From assembly GCF_019039055.1 (NCBI RefSeq), contig NZ_JAHOPB010000001.1:2516001-2580000 (forward strand): a stretch of DNA of 64,000 bases, read 5' to 3'. Below the pieces are notes generated by a model, which saw only the letters and a program-made list of their open reading frames with translations, did not search any database and was not told the DNA's origin. How positions within the stretch are numbered: position 1 is the stretch's first letter; each line of letters starts with the position of its first letter. Positions 7,809-17,405 of this stretch are shown one piece after another. The DNA is from Reyranella humidisoli (GTDB lineage: Bacteria > Pseudomonadota > Alphaproteobacteria > Reyranellales > Reyranellaceae). Made by a program: the position numbers and the translations under genes.

Positions 7809-10800
7809 GTGAGCACAAACGTGAGTGAGGAACTTAACAATCGGATTCTGGAGTACCTTCGAGCCTACGGACCGATCAGAGCGAAGGATATTGCGGACGC
7901 GTTGGGGGCCGATCGGAACACAATCAATCAGCTCCTGTATGGATCGCTCCGGAGCAAAGTGAAGCAGAACAAGAATTTCGCCTGGTCGCTCACTTCCACC
8001 AACTCTCCACAGTCGAAGGCTTCAAGACAATCGAAGACTAAGGGCAATACGTGGAGCCCTCTCTTCCGATACTATCTCGATTGCCTCGCCCAGGACGACG
8101 ACAATGGTGTAAGTGTCTTCGCGGATTTCGGCTCAGATCTAGACTATGTCGAACTCCCATCTTGGCCCTTGGATGGCCCTGCATCAGAAGGCCATTCCGA
8201 TGCCCTGAGGAAGCTGATCGGCCGCCAGCAACGCGACTGGCGCAAGAAAATCCTGTGGCTCGGATACCCGACAATGTTGAGGCAAGTACGTGGCCGCGAC
8301 GGTTGGGAACGCAAGGTGATCGAGCCGCTACTTCTGTGGCCGCAGGATCCCGAGGCCAACGACTTTGCCTTTCTGCCCGAGCCTCTCGTGAATACGAGGG
8401 CGGTTCGTAGCGCAGGCCCCGCAGACAACATTCTCGAAGAGGTCACGCGACTCACGGAGGAACTGGGACTCGATACTGGCGACCTGGCGCCGCTAGACGA
8501 GCTGGTCGCCCGATTGCGCGATCTTCGCCCGGAGTGGCGGTGGAAAGAGGCGCTGGTACCCGCGCCTTTGCGACCGCTGGGAAGCCTTCGCAGTCTCCCA
8601 GAACCAGGCATTTACAATGCGGCGATAGCCGTCATCGCGGACAAGTCGCCCTTCACCGTGGGGCTCGAACAAGATCTCACCGATCTTCAGGGAGCCAGTG
8701 ACGGCGACATAGCAAAATCAAGTCTAGGCATCTTGCTTGGCAAGACCTCATCGCGGCTAGTGGACGATGAACTGCTGTTGGAGCCGGCCCCGCTCAACGC
8801 CGAGCAACGGAACGCCGTGCGTGCTGGGCTGACCGAGCCTCTCACCGTCATTACGGGACCCCCAGGGACTGGGAAGTCCCAGGTCGTATCGGCGATACTC
8901 GTCAACGCGGTGTGGCGTGGGCAGCGTGTGCTGTTCTCCAGCAAGAACAATAAGGCCGTAGACGTAGTGCTGGATCGGGTCAACGGTCTGGCTCCTAGGC
9001 CCACTGTCCTAAGACTGGGGGCACGAGCGCTGCAGGAGGAATTGGCACAACACTTGAGTGCGATTCTGTCCTCGCAGCCGACAGCAGACGATAGACAGGC
9101 CTACGCTCAAACGCTGGCGCGCCTCAAGCTGCAGAGTGAGGCCCTTAACTCCAAGTTGCGTGCTTATGAGACCCTAGTGGCACTACGCAATCGGGTGGAC
9201 CGTCTCGAAAGACTCGCCGAAGGGAGCCGCGCCGTCCTTAAGGAGGCGTTTTCCAACTCTACTGAGGTGCTCAAGTCCGAATTGCCGCTTCGGGCCCAAG
9301 TTCTGGCGGAAGCCGTGCGTCGAGCGAAGCGCGACGGCGCGCCGCTGATCGATCGGATGCTTTGGCCGATGCGGAGAGGCACCCTGAACCGCCAAGCAGA
9401 GCAAGCGGCAGAGGCGGTTCGCCAGTCGCTCGCGCGCTTTGATGCCTGGCCGGGCGGCACGGAAAAGCCGGAGGACGTCTGGAGGCTGGCGGAGGCATTC
9501 GTCAAGGCGGCGCAAGATGCAGCCAGTTATAGATCCGCGCTCGCCGAGCTATCGACTGGCAGAGATCCAGGCAAGCTGGCCATCGACATTGCGCGCGAAA
9601 TCGAAGGAATTGCGGCCCTGTCTCTGGAGACGTGGCGATCATGGTCGACACTTCTGCCAGACAGACTAAACCAAGAGGACCGGTCGGCGATAGGAGAGTA
9701 TGCCGCGCTCTTGCGGCTAATTGCAGAGTCGAACGGACAGGGCGGGGGCATCGACCGCAAAGTGTGGCGTCGCTTCTATGAACTCGCGGGCAAGACGACC
9801 AAAGCCTTGCCTTGCTGGGCTGTTACGTCGCTTTCGGCACGCGGGCGAATTCCGCTGGAAGCAGGGGCATTCGATGTCGTGGTTGTCGACGAAGCAAGCC
9901 AGTGCGATATCGCGTCCATAGTCCCGCTCCTCTATCGCGCCAAGCGAGCTGTAGTTATCGGAGATCCGCAACAGCTTCGCCACATTACCCGCCTGTCTCA
10001 GCCACGGGAGCAGGCTCTGATGGTGAAGCACGACATTCTTTCCGCGCCAGGGGCGAACTGGAGCTATCGAGCGAACGCACTCTACGACCTCGCGGCTGCT
10101 AAAGCGCCTCCGGGTGCGATCGTTGCCTTGCGAGACCATCATCGGAGTCACGAGTCGATCATCCGGTTTTCGAACGATTTCTTTTACGGCGGCCGTCTGC
10201 GTGTGGCGACCGACTACAAGCTTCTGAAACGCCCTGAGGGACCAGCAGTGCGATGGGTCGACGTAAAGGGACGCACGGTACGTCCTTTCACCGGCGGCGC
10301 GGTCAATCATGAAGAAGCAGCTGCGGTTGTGGCCGAGTTGCGGCAGCTTGCCCTTCATCAGCGCTTTTCAGGAGAGATGGGCGTCGTCACTCCTTTCAGA
10401 GCGCAAGCGAATTTGATCGAAGAACTCATAGCTCGAGACGACCCTCTGGCGGCCGCTCTGGCGTCTCGTAACTTCATCAGCGAGACTGCGCACCGGTTCC
10501 AGGGAGACGAGCGCGATCTCATTGTGTTCTCGCCAGTGATTTCGGCCGGTGCCCCTGAGACAGCTTCCGGGTTCCTAAAGAGTCAGGGCAATATCTTCAA
10601 CGTCGGTATCACGCGTGCTCGCGGCGCTCTGGTTGTTGTTGGCGACGCCGCAGCGTGTCAGGCGAGCGACGTGGGGTATCTCAGCGCTTTCGCCAAGTAT
10701 GCCGCTGGGCTGACGCAACCGGCTGAATTGGCCGCAAGAGATGTGGTCGCCACACAAGGCACTGATTACCCTCCCGTCGCCCAGCCAAAGCTTGTGTCGG

Positions 10801-11126
10801 ATTGGGAGAAGGTGCTCTGGACTGCCATGGTAAAAGCCGGCCTTCGTCCGGTGCCTCAATACGATGTCGATTCCTACATTCTCGACTTTGCCCTGATTCG
10901 GCCGAATGGACGTCGGCTCAATATCGAGGTCGATGGTGAGCACTATCATCGCGACTGGGATGGGGAGCTGATAAGGAGAGACCAGCTCCGCAACCTGCGC
11001 ATGATTGAGATGGGGTGGGATGTCATGCGCTTCTGGGTCTACCAGATTCGCGATGACCTGCCTGCGTGCGTAAGCAAAGTGGCGGCGTGGGCAGAGAATG
11101 CAGATCGGCAGCCGGCCGCGATTTAG
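7809..11126 (+). CDS. Superfamily 1 helicase fused to a C-terminal DUF559/Vsr-like nuclease; candidate defence protein
   Basis: A 1105-residue single-gene unit. Residues ~5-60 resemble a winged helix (RAKDIADALGADRNTINQLL). Residues ~70-330 match nothing I recognise. An Upf1-like superfamily 1 helicase follows: Walker A GPPGTGKS at 350-357, FSSKNNKAVD, Walker B VVVVDEASQ (Asp694-Glu695), GDPQQL, and GITRAR at ~933. The C-terminus looks like a PD-(D/E)xK DUF559/Vsr-type nuclease, with Asp1026 in YILDFAL and Glu1040/Asp1042 in IEVDGEHYH. Similar helicase-nuclease fusions occur among phage-defence genes; defence is inference here. The gene is visibly less GC-rich than its neighbours, and the 268 bp before it hold no gene. 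Its GTG start has no clear ribosome site; GTG at 7821 is an alternative. Its stop overlaps the opposing GMC gene by 4 bp. Confidence 0.88.
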   Translation: MSTNVSEELNNRILEYLRAYGPIRAKDIADALGADRNTINQLLYGSLRSKVKQNKNFAWSLTSTNSPQSKASRQSKTKGNTWSPLFRYYLDCLAQDDDNGVSVFADFGSDLDYVELPSWPLDGPASEGHSDALRKLIGRQQRDWRKKILWLGYPTMLRQVRGRDGWERKVIEPLLLWPQDPEANDFAFLPEPLVNTRAVRSAGPADNILEEVTRLTEELGLDTGDLAPLDELVARLRDLRPEWRWKEALVPAPLRPLGSLRSLPEPGIYNAAIAVIADKSPFTVGLEQDLTDLQGASDGDIAKSSLGILLGKTSSRLVDDELLLEPAPLNAEQRNAVRAGLTEPLTVITGPPGTGKSQVVSAILVNAVWRGQRVLFSSKNNKAVDVVLDRVNGLAPRPTVLRLGARALQEELAQHLSAILSSQPTADDRQAYAQTLARLKLQSEALNSKLRAYETLVALRNRVDRLERLAEGSRAVLKEAFSNSTEVLKSELPLRAQVLAEAVRRAKRDGAPLIDRMLWPMRRGTLNRQAEQAAEAVRQSLARFDAWPGGTEKPEDVWRLAEAFVKAAQDAASYRSALAELSTGRDPGKLAIDIAREIEGIAALSLETWRSWSTLLPDRLNQEDRSAIGEYAALLRLIAESNGQGGGIDRKVWRRFYELAGKTTKALPCWAVTSLSARGRIPLEAGAFDVVVVDEASQCDIASIVPLLYRAKRAVVIGDPQQLRHITRLSQPREQALMVKHDILSAPGANWSYRANALYDLAAAKAPPGAIVALRDHHRSHESIIRFSNDFFYGGRLRVATDYKLLKRPEGPAVRWVDVKGRTVRPFTGGAVNHEEAAAVVAELRQLALHQRFSGEMGVVTPFRAQANLIEELIARDDPLAAALASRNFISETAHRFQGDERDLIVFSPVISAGAPETASGFLKSQGNIFNVGITRARGALVVVGDAAACQASDVGYLSAFAKYAAGLTQPAELAARDVVATQGTDYPPVAQPKLVSDWEKVLWTAMVKAGLRPVPQYDVDSYILDFALIRPNGRRLNIEVDGEHYHRDWDGELIRRDQLRNLRMIEMGWDVMRFWVYQIRDDLPACVSKVAAWAENADRQPAAI

Positions 11127-12754
11127 GCCGCTCGCGCGGTCGCCGCGGCGGCCAACACCATCGCTGCGCATTTCTCGCCGATCATGATGGACGGCGCGTT
11201 GGTGTTGCCCGAGGTGAGCGTGGGCATGATCGAGGCGTCGGCGACGCGGAGGCCGGCGAGGCCGTGGACGCGCAGCTCGGGATCGACCACGGCGCGCGGG
11301 TCGTTGCCCATCTTGCAGGTGCCGACCGGGTGATAGGTCGTCTCGGCGTTGTTGCGCACCCATTCGAGCAGCTCGGCGTCGCTCTGGAGATGGGCGCCGG
11401 GGGCGATCTCCTTGCCGGTGACTTCCTTCAGCGGCGAGGTCGCCATCAGTTCGCGGCCCTTGCGCAGCACGTTCACGATGCCGGTGCGGTCGTGCTCGGT
11501 GGACAGGAAATTGAAACGGATGGCCGGCGGCTCGGCGGGATCGGCCGACTTGATGTGGACCGAGCCGGTGCTCTCGGAGCGCAGCACGTTCACGTTCATG
11601 GTGATGCCCTTCTGGGCCGACACGCGCCGCTCCTTGCCGACCATCTCGTAGAGGAAGGGCGCGATCGAGATCGTGGCATCGGGCGAATCGAGTCCGACGC
11701 GCGTGCGGAAATAGAGGCGGATCGGCACCGAGGTCGAGGCGAGGAAGCCCTCGCGGAACATCGCGTACTTCAGCGCCTCGCGGGCCAGCCGCCAGCCGCG
11801 CGCATTGTCGTTGAAGGTGAGGTTCTTGCCGGTGATCTCGAACTTCATGCGCGGCGAGTAGTGGTCGCGCAGGTTCTCGCCGACGCCGGCTAGCTCGTGC
11901 ACCGGCGCGATGCCGAGCGCCCGCAGCCGGTCGCCCTGGCCGATGCCCGAGAGTTCCAGCAGCTTCGGCGAGTTGATCGAGCCGCCGGAGACGATGACCT
12001 CGCGCGTGGCGCGCGCCTCGGGCTTCTGGCCGTTCACGGAATAGCGCACGCCGACGCAACGCTTGCCCTCGAGGATGAGCGATTCCGCGATCGCGCCCTG
12101 GTCGATCTGCAGGTTGGCGCGGCCGCGGGCGGGATCGAGATAGCAGAAGGCGGTGCTCTGGCGGCGGCCCTTGGTGATCGTCACCTGGGACATGCCGATG
12201 CCTTCCTGCGAGGCGCCGTTCTGGTCTGGATTGTAGGGCAGGCCCATCTTCTCGGCCGCCTCGATCATCTTCTCCAGCAGCGGGACCTTGTTGCGCGGCG
12301 TGTGGGTGACGGGAAGGATGCCGTCGCGGCCGCGGAATTCGTCGGAGCCGCCCTCGAAGCGTTCCATGCGCTTGAAGATGGGCAGCACGTCCTGGAAGCT
12401 CCAGCCGCGATTGCCGAGCTGCGCCCAGTGATCGTAGTCCTGCGCCTGGCCGCGGATGTAGACCATGCCGTTGATCGAGCTGGAGCCGCCCAGCATGCGG
12501 CCGCGTGGCACGGCGATGCGCCTGCCGCCTGAGCCTTCGTCGGGCTCCGACGAGTAGCACCAGTTGACGGCCGGATCGTCGATCATCTTGGCGACGCCGA
12601 CCGGCACCTTCGACCAGAAGAAGTTCGAGCCCTGCGTTCCCGCCTCGAGCAGCAGCACGCGATACTTGCCGCTCTCCGAGAGCCGGCTCGCGACGACCGC
12701 GCCCGCGGACCCGGCACCGACGACGATGTAGTCATAGGTCGAGTCGCTCTTCAT
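11123..12754 (-). CDS. GMC-family FAD-dependent oxidoreductase (choline/alcohol dehydrogenase-like)
   Basis: A 543-residue flavoprotein. The N-terminal Rossmann motif is VVGAGSAGAVVASRLSE. The first GMC signature covers GRMLGGSSSINGMVYIRG and the second SGGSINSPKLLELSGIG. The C-terminal active-site block has HPVGTCKMG, then ADASIMPTLTSGNTNAP. It probably oxidises an alcohol to an aldehyde or ketone with FAD; the substrate is not readable from motifs, and choline dehydrogenase is only the nearest familiar name. The frame extends upstream to 13951, but the ATG at 12754 is preceded by GGGAGA at good spacing and starts the canonical N-terminus, so I chose it. It converges on the helicase gene with a 4-bp overlap of stop codons, and no partner cytochrome lies nearby. 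Confidence 0.93.
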   Translation of the reverse strand: MKSDSTYDYIVVGAGSAGAVVASRLSESGKYRVLLLEAGTQGSNFFWSKVPVGVAKMIDDPAVNWCYSSEPDEGSGGRRIAVPRGRMLGGSSSINGMVYIRGQAQDYDHWAQLGNRGWSFQDVLPIFKRMERFEGGSDEFRGRDGILPVTHTPRNKVPLLEKMIEAAEKMGLPYNPDQNGASQEGIGMSQVTITKGRRQSTAFCYLDPARGRANLQIDQGAIAESLILEGKRCVGVRYSVNGQKPEARATREVIVSGGSINSPKLLELSGIGQGDRLRALGIAPVHELAGVGENLRDHYSPRMKFEITGKNLTFNDNARGWRLAREALKYAMFREGFLASTSVPIRLYFRTRVGLDSPDATISIAPFLYEMVGKERRVSAQKGITMNVNVLRSESTGSVHIKSADPAEPPAIRFNFLSTEHDRTGIVNVLRKGRELMATSPLKEVTGKEIAPGAHLQSDAELLEWVRNNAETTYHPVGTCKMGNDPRAVVDPELRVHGLAGLRVADASIMPTLTSGNTNAPSIMIGEKCAAMVLAAAATARAA

Positions 12755-12866
12755 GCTGGTATCTCCCTTGACCGGAAAGGGAGCAGCCCTCGCGCGCGCT
12801 GACAAGCCTCGCGGCGCGCGAATTGCCCGGCGGTTTCGCCAACGGGAATGGCGCTGTCGCGGCAGC

Positions 12867-12908
12867 GTCGGCAGATCCACGTCGGCAGATCCACGTCGGC
12901 AGGTCCGG
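12867..12908. repeat. 14-bp tandem repeat, three copies
   Basis: The unit gtcggcagatccac occurs twice perfectly (12867-12880 and 12881-12894). A third copy at 12895-12908 differs at several bases. It lies in the 265-bp space between the divergent GMC and AsmA genes. It is probably a slippage product. Confidence 0.85.
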
Positions 12909-13019
12909 CTGCCGCGCCGAAAGAGCCGCACCGCGTCCAATCTTGAACCGTCGGGCAAGGCCCCATAGGCTCGGTTCGAAGGCAAACCCCAGCAGATTGC
13001 TGTCGTCACGGTATCCTCG

Positions 13020-16000
13020 ATGTTCGCATGGTCGTTGAGAACGGCTGGATTTTTCGTGCGGATGTCGGCCTGGATCGCCGTTTGCGTGGTCGCGGTCGTG
13101 GCCGGCCTGTTCATCCTTCCCAAGGTTATCGACTGGCAACCGCACAAGGCGCGCCTCGCATCGTTCCTGACGCAGGAGATCGGCCGGGAGGTCGGGCTCG
13201 ACGGCCCGCTCGACGTCGCCCTGCTGCCACAGCCCGTTCTCGTTGCGCAGCGGGTTCGTGTCGGCAATGCGCCGGGCGCCGCCGCGCCGAACCTCTTCGA
13301 AGCGCGACAGCTCGCCGTGACACTGTCCTGGCGGGCGCTGTTGCAGGGCCGCATCGATCTGCAGCGGGTGGTCGTCGACGAGCCTCGACTGGCACTCGAA
13401 CCGGGAACTGACGACGGCCCCAACTGGCGGCTGCCGGACGGGCAGGCGGGGGACGCTGTGCCGATGGTGACGGTCGCGCGGCTGGAGATCCGGCGCGGTC
13501 GGATCGTCAACGCGACCGGTCTGTCCGGCCAACCGCTCGAGGCGCGGGCCATCGACCTGTCGGGCTCGTTCGATGCGAACGCGGGCCTTCTCGCCCTCGA
13601 CGGGACCGCTGTCGTCAACGGCATTCCGGCATTGTTCACGCTCGGGCTCAGGATGACGGCGTCGGCCGATGCCCCGGTCAATCTGAAGCTCGGCGTGCCG
13701 GGCGGCCGCCTCGTCTTCGCGGGCTGGCCCGGCGAGCGCACGGCCGGCGATCCTTTGCGGGGCCGCCTGTCGCTGGAAGCCGAGTACCTGCCCGAGTTCG
13801 TCGAATCGATCACGACGGCGAGCGGCCGCCGGCCGATGCGCGTGAACGAGGCGGTCGCTCGCAGGCTGGCGGTGTCGGCCGACGTCGCGCTGGCCGGCGA
13901 CCGGCTCTCGCTCGACGATCTGGCGATCGCCGTGGCGGACGAACGCATCACGGGGAGTTTGCTGATCGCGGGTGGCGGTACGACGACGGCGGTGAGCGGC
14001 AGGCTGGCGTCGTCCTATCTGGATGCGGACCGTTGGGTGGAGCGGTTGCAGGACGGCGCGCTGTTCGTGCCGCCGTCCGGTGACGCAGCGCGGGCGGCGA
14101 TGCAAACCGGGGCGTCGTCCGACGACGACCTGCCGTCGTTGCGGGTGCGCCTGACCTGCGAGGTCGACACGGTGCGCTACCGCCGCGACGCGGTCCGCGA
14201 TGTCACAGTGACCTTCCAGTACGAGAAGGACGTGCTTCACATACTGGCGCTCAAGGCCGTGCTGCCCGGGGACCTCCTGATCAACCGGAAAGCCGGCTTC
14301 GAGGGCGATGCGAAGGACGCGGGATATGACGGCCTCATCGAGGTCGAGGGCCGGAACCTGCGCCAGACGCTGAAATGGATCGGCATCGACACGACGTCGC
14401 TGCCGCCCGACCGCCTGCAGACCTTGCGGATCAGCGGCAAGACGCGGCCGGCAAGGGGCGTCGTTCATGTCACCGATGCGACGTTCGAACTCGACGACCA
14501 GCGCGGCACCGCGAGCGCCGACATCGCTTATTCGATTCCGACCGTCATCACCGCCCGCATTCATCTCCCCGACCTGAACCTCGACGCCTATCAGTTGACC
14601 GGCGCGGCCCTGCACGGGCTGATGCCCGCGCCCGACGCGACGCCGGTCTCGCCGCCGGCGGCCGACGAACCCGCGCCGCCCGTGCTGGACTTCAAGGCCC
14701 GCTTCGACAACGTGCTCTACCGCGGAGAAACCGCGCACGAGGTCGATGCCCATGTCGTCATCCAGGGCAACGAGCTGAAGCTCAAGCATGTGGGCGTGGG
14801 CGAGCTTCTCGGCTCACACCTCGAACTCTCGGGGGCGGTCGCCGACTACGGCACCGTCCCGCGTTTCGACCTCGTCTATCGCGGCGTCATTCGCGATGCC
14901 GACCGGATGCTCGATTTCGCGGCGCTGCCGCGCTTCGTCCATGGGCGCATCGGGGCCGCCCAGGTGGCGGGCCGCGCGGTCGGGACGTTGAAGGAAGCGG
15001 CCCTGTCGGACCTGTCGGTTTCCATGCTCGGCGCCACCTTCACGGCGGCCGGGCGCATGTCCTTCGGCGAGGACCGCCGCTTCGACTTTCCTCGCTTTTC
15101 CGTGACGGGCCTCGACCTCGGCGCCTTCCTCGCGGCGGCCAGCGGCGGCCTGCGCGAGGACGTGGCCGACGTGGAGGCCGACGGCAGTTTTCACGGCGAT
15201 TGGCGTCGCGCAACGTTCCGCGGCACCCTCGCGATCGACGGCATGGCGCTTTCGGGTGAGCTCTCCTCGACCCTGGCGGCACGCCCGCACGTCACCGCGT
15301 CGCTGCAGGCGCCGGGCGGGCTGCGGCTGGATCGCTGGCTGCCCGCGGCGCCCCGGTCGGGCGTGGGGCGTGCCGGCGATTCACGGCGCGGGGCCTCGCC
15401 GGCGACGGGAAGCGAGCGGCTCACGAACTCGCTGCGGGCGCTCGATGCGACGCTGACACTCACGACGCCAGCGGTCGCCTGGGGGCGCTATGCGCTGGGC
15501 ATGGTCGAACTCTCCGCGCGACTCGACCGCGGCGTACTAGACGTCACGCGGCTGGCGGGCACGCTGGAAGGCGCGGCCTTCGACCTGACGGCGCGGGTCG
15601 ATGCGCGGGCTCCTGTGCCCGCGATGGAGTTGGGCGGCAGCGTGGGGAACATCGACATCTCGCGCACCATTGCGGTGGCCGGCGCCGCCAACGAGTTCGG
15701 CACCGACCAGCTCGCGGTGGCACTGGAAGGCACGCTCGACCTCGAGGACCTGGTCTGGAGAGCCGAGGGCGGCACGCTCGACGATCTCGTCGCCTCGGGA
15801 GTGGGCCGCGGACAGTCGCGAAGCCAGGTCCGCGCATCCGTCGTGCGGGGGTCGGCGTCCTTCGCCTCGTTCGCGACCGGACTCGCCAGCCTGTTCAGCA
15901 CCGAGATGGGCTTCACCTCGGCGGTCATCGACGGGTTCGTGGGGAGCTGGATCGCCACGCGCGGGGCCTTCGACCTGTCGGGCGGCATCCTTGCGCTCGA

Positions 16001-16187
16001 CGAGCATACCGTGCGCGCCCCGCATGCCACGGCCTATGTCAAAAGCCGCTTCGATCTCCGGCAGGGGACCGTCGACACGCTGATCGCCCTCGACACCGGC
16101 ACGCCGGGCTCGCTGGACTATCTCGTGTCCGTGCGCGGGCCCCTGGCGTCGCCGACCATGCGGTCGGAACCGGTGCGCGGTCGTTAA
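13020..16187 (+). CDS. AsmA-family protein
   Basis: A 1055-residue protein with one N-terminal membrane anchor (VRMSAWIAVCVVAVVAGLFILP) followed by the AsmA start pattern: a bilayer-proximal helix, VDWxP-like DWQPHKARLASFLTQEIGREV, then long beta-rich stretches rich in Gly/Asp/Leu. The C-terminal part carries the AsmA_2-like block ending in GxLDYLVSVRGPLASP. AsmA-like proteins (TamB/YhdP relatives) are large periplasmic bridges between the inner and outer membranes, thought to move phospholipid or help outer-membrane assembly. The length is typical of the larger members. ATG at 13020 was chosen; Met15 is a possible alternative. It is monocistronic and converges on msrA with a 29-bp gap that contains GC-rich inverted bases which may act as a shared terminator. 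Confidence 0.88.
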   Translation: MFAWSLRTAGFFVRMSAWIAVCVVAVVAGLFILPKVIDWQPHKARLASFLTQEIGREVGLDGPLDVALLPQPVLVAQRVRVGNAPGAAAPNLFEARQLAVTLSWRALLQGRIDLQRVVVDEPRLALEPGTDDGPNWRLPDGQAGDAVPMVTVARLEIRRGRIVNATGLSGQPLEARAIDLSGSFDANAGLLALDGTAVVNGIPALFTLGLRMTASADAPVNLKLGVPGGRLVFAGWPGERTAGDPLRGRLSLEAEYLPEFVESITTASGRRPMRVNEAVARRLAVSADVALAGDRLSLDDLAIAVADERITGSLLIAGGGTTTAVSGRLASSYLDADRWVERLQDGALFVPPSGDAARAAMQTGASSDDDLPSLRVRLTCEVDTVRYRRDAVRDVTVTFQYEKDVLHILALKAVLPGDLLINRKAGFEGDAKDAGYDGLIEVEGRNLRQTLKWIGIDTTSLPPDRLQTLRISGKTRPARGVVHVTDATFELDDQRGTASADIAYSIPTVITARIHLPDLNLDAYQLTGAALHGLMPAPDATPVSPPAADEPAPPVLDFKARFDNVLYRGETAHEVDAHVVIQGNELKLKHVGVGELLGSHLELSGAVADYGTVPRFDLVYRGVIRDADRMLDFAALPRFVHGRIGAAQVAGRAVGTLKEAALSDLSVSMLGATFTAAGRMSFGEDRRFDFPRFSVTGLDLGAFLAAASGGLREDVADVEADGSFHGDWRRATFRGTLAIDGMALSGELSSTLAARPHVTASLQAPGGLRLDRWLPAAPRSGVGRAGDSRRGASPATGSERLTNSLRALDATLTLTTPAVAWGRYALGMVELSARLDRGVLDVTRLAGTLEGAAFDLTARVDARAPVPAMELGGSVGNIDISRTIAVAGAANEFGTDQLAVALEGTLDLEDLVWRAEGGTLDDLVASGVGRGQSRSQVRASVVRGSASFASFATGLASLFSTEMGFTSAVIDGFVGSWIATRGAFDLSGGILALDEHTVRAPHATAYVKSRFDLRQGTVDTLIALDTGTPGSLDYLVSVRGPLASPTMRSEPVRGR

Positions 16188-16216
16188 CTGGGGCCGGGCG
16201 CCGGCTCCGGCCGGTG

Positions 16217-16735
16217 TCAGGCGGGCTGGGCTGCCTTGGCGCGGACCGGCAGCTTCCAGTTCGGCCGTACGAAGTGGCAGGTGTAGCCGTTCGGGATCCG
16301 CTCCAGGTAATCCTGATGCTCGGGCTCGGCCTCCCAGAACTCGGCGGCCTGCGCCACCTCGGTCACGACCTTGCCGGGCCACAGCCCTGAGGCGTCGACG
16401 TCGGCGATCGTGTCCAGGGCGATCCGGCGCTGCTCGTCGCTGGTGTAGAAGATGGCCGAGCGGTAAGAGGTGCCGCGATCGTTGCCCTGGCGGTTCATCG
16501 TCGAGGGATCGTGGATCTGGAAGAAGAACTCCAGGATCTTGCGATAGCTGGTCTTCGCCGGATCGAAGACGATCTCGATCGCCTCGGCATGGCCGTCATG
16601 GTTTCGGTAGGTCGCATTGGCGACGTGGCCGCCGGTATAGCCGACCCGCGTCGACAAGACGCCGGGCATGCGTCGGATGAGGTCCTGCATGCCCCAGAAG
16701 CAGCCGCCGGCAAGAACCGCGCGTTCCGTGCTCAT
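16217..16735 (-). CDS. msrA: Peptide-methionine (S)-S-oxide reductase
   Basis: A 172-residue protein with the MsrA catalytic motif GCFWG (Cys12), then [17 protein letters not shown], and [17 protein letters not shown]. It reduces the S epimer of methionine sulfoxide in proteins, using thioredoxin. No signal peptide is present, so it should be cytosolic. The ATG overlaps the msrB stop as ATGA (16732-16735), so the pair is translated in a coupled way, with msrB first. The reading frame also runs upstream into msrB, but the start given is fixed by the family N-terminus. The likely resolving cysteine is in the NGYTCHFV segment. Confidence 0.97.
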   Translation of the reverse strand: MSTERAVLAGGCFWGMQDLIRRMPGVLSTRVGYTGGHVANATYRNHDGHAEAIEIVFDPAKTSYRKILEFFFQIHDPSTMNRQGNDRGTSYRSAIFYTSDEQRRIALDTIADVDASGLWPGKVVTEVAQAAEFWEAEPEHQDYLERIPNGYTCHFVRPNWKLPVRAKAAQPA

Positions 16736-17181
16736 TTCACATCCTCCACCTGGTCGAGATAGTCGCTGTAGCCCTGCGCCTTCATGTCGTCGCGATGGAC
16801 GAAGCGCAGCGAGGCCGAGTTGATGCAGTAGCGCAGGCCGCCGCGGTCGCGCGGTCCGTCGGGGAAGACGTGGCCGAGATGGCTGTCGCCATGCTTCGAC
16901 CGGACCTCGATGCGCATCATGCCGTGCGACACGTCCTTGAGCTCCGCGACGTTGGCGGGCTCGATCGGCTTGGTGAAGCTCGGCCACCCGCATCCCGATT
17001 CATATTTGTCGGAAGATGCGAACAGCGGCTCGCCGGAGACGATGTCGACGTAGATGCCGGGCTGCTTGTTGTGCAGCAGCGCGCCGGTCCCGGGCCGTTC
17101 CGTGCCGCTCTCCTGCGTCACATAGAACTGTTCGGGGGAGAGCTTGGCCAAAGCCTCCTGGGTCTTCTTGTACGTCTGCAT
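16732..17181 (-). CDS. msrB: Peptide-methionine (R)-S-oxide reductase
   Basis: A 149-residue MsrB with the motifs [11 protein letters not shown] (Cys64), [16 protein letters not shown] and the catalytic [12 protein letters not shown] (Cys119). The zinc-binding CxxC pairs of classical MsrB are absent, so this is the non-zinc form. Cys64 can act as the resolving cysteine. It reduces the R epimer of methionine sulfoxide and complements MsrA, with which it overlaps by four bases. There is no signal peptide. AGGAG lies about seven bases upstream of the ATG. The upstream 224 bp are shared with the protease gene that is transcribed away from it. Confidence 0.97.
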   Translation of the reverse strand: MQTYKKTQEALAKLSPEQFYVTQESGTERPGTGALLHNKQPGIYVDIVSGEPLFASSDKYESGCGWPSFTKPIEPANVAELKDVSHGMMRIEVRSKHGDSHLGHVFPDGPRDRGGLRYCINSASLRFVHRDDMKAQGYSDYLDQVEDVK

Positions 17182-17405
17182 GTCTCGCTCCTGTCGCCAC
17201 CTGCCAGAGAGCCGGAATATAGGTATCCGCTCGCGTTGTGTCAGGGGGCCGACGAGAGTCGCGTGCGGTGTCGAACCGGAGAACTGACACTTCGCGTCGC
17301 ACCTGCCGCGATTCTGCGCGGTCTGGGCGCGGCGAAACTTGTCCCGAATGTGGACGGATAGTAGAGGCGGGCCTCTGTTTTCTGCTTTCCAGGAGGATGC
17401 TGATC

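Noticed and set aside
12755-13951. N-terminal extension of the GMC gene
   Set aside because: The frame is open but runs through the AsmA gene; the Rossmann start and ribosome site fix the ATG at 12754.
17238-17405. N-terminal extension of the protease
   Set aside because: Arg/Ser-rich, no homology, and AGGAGG lies just before the ATG at 17406.
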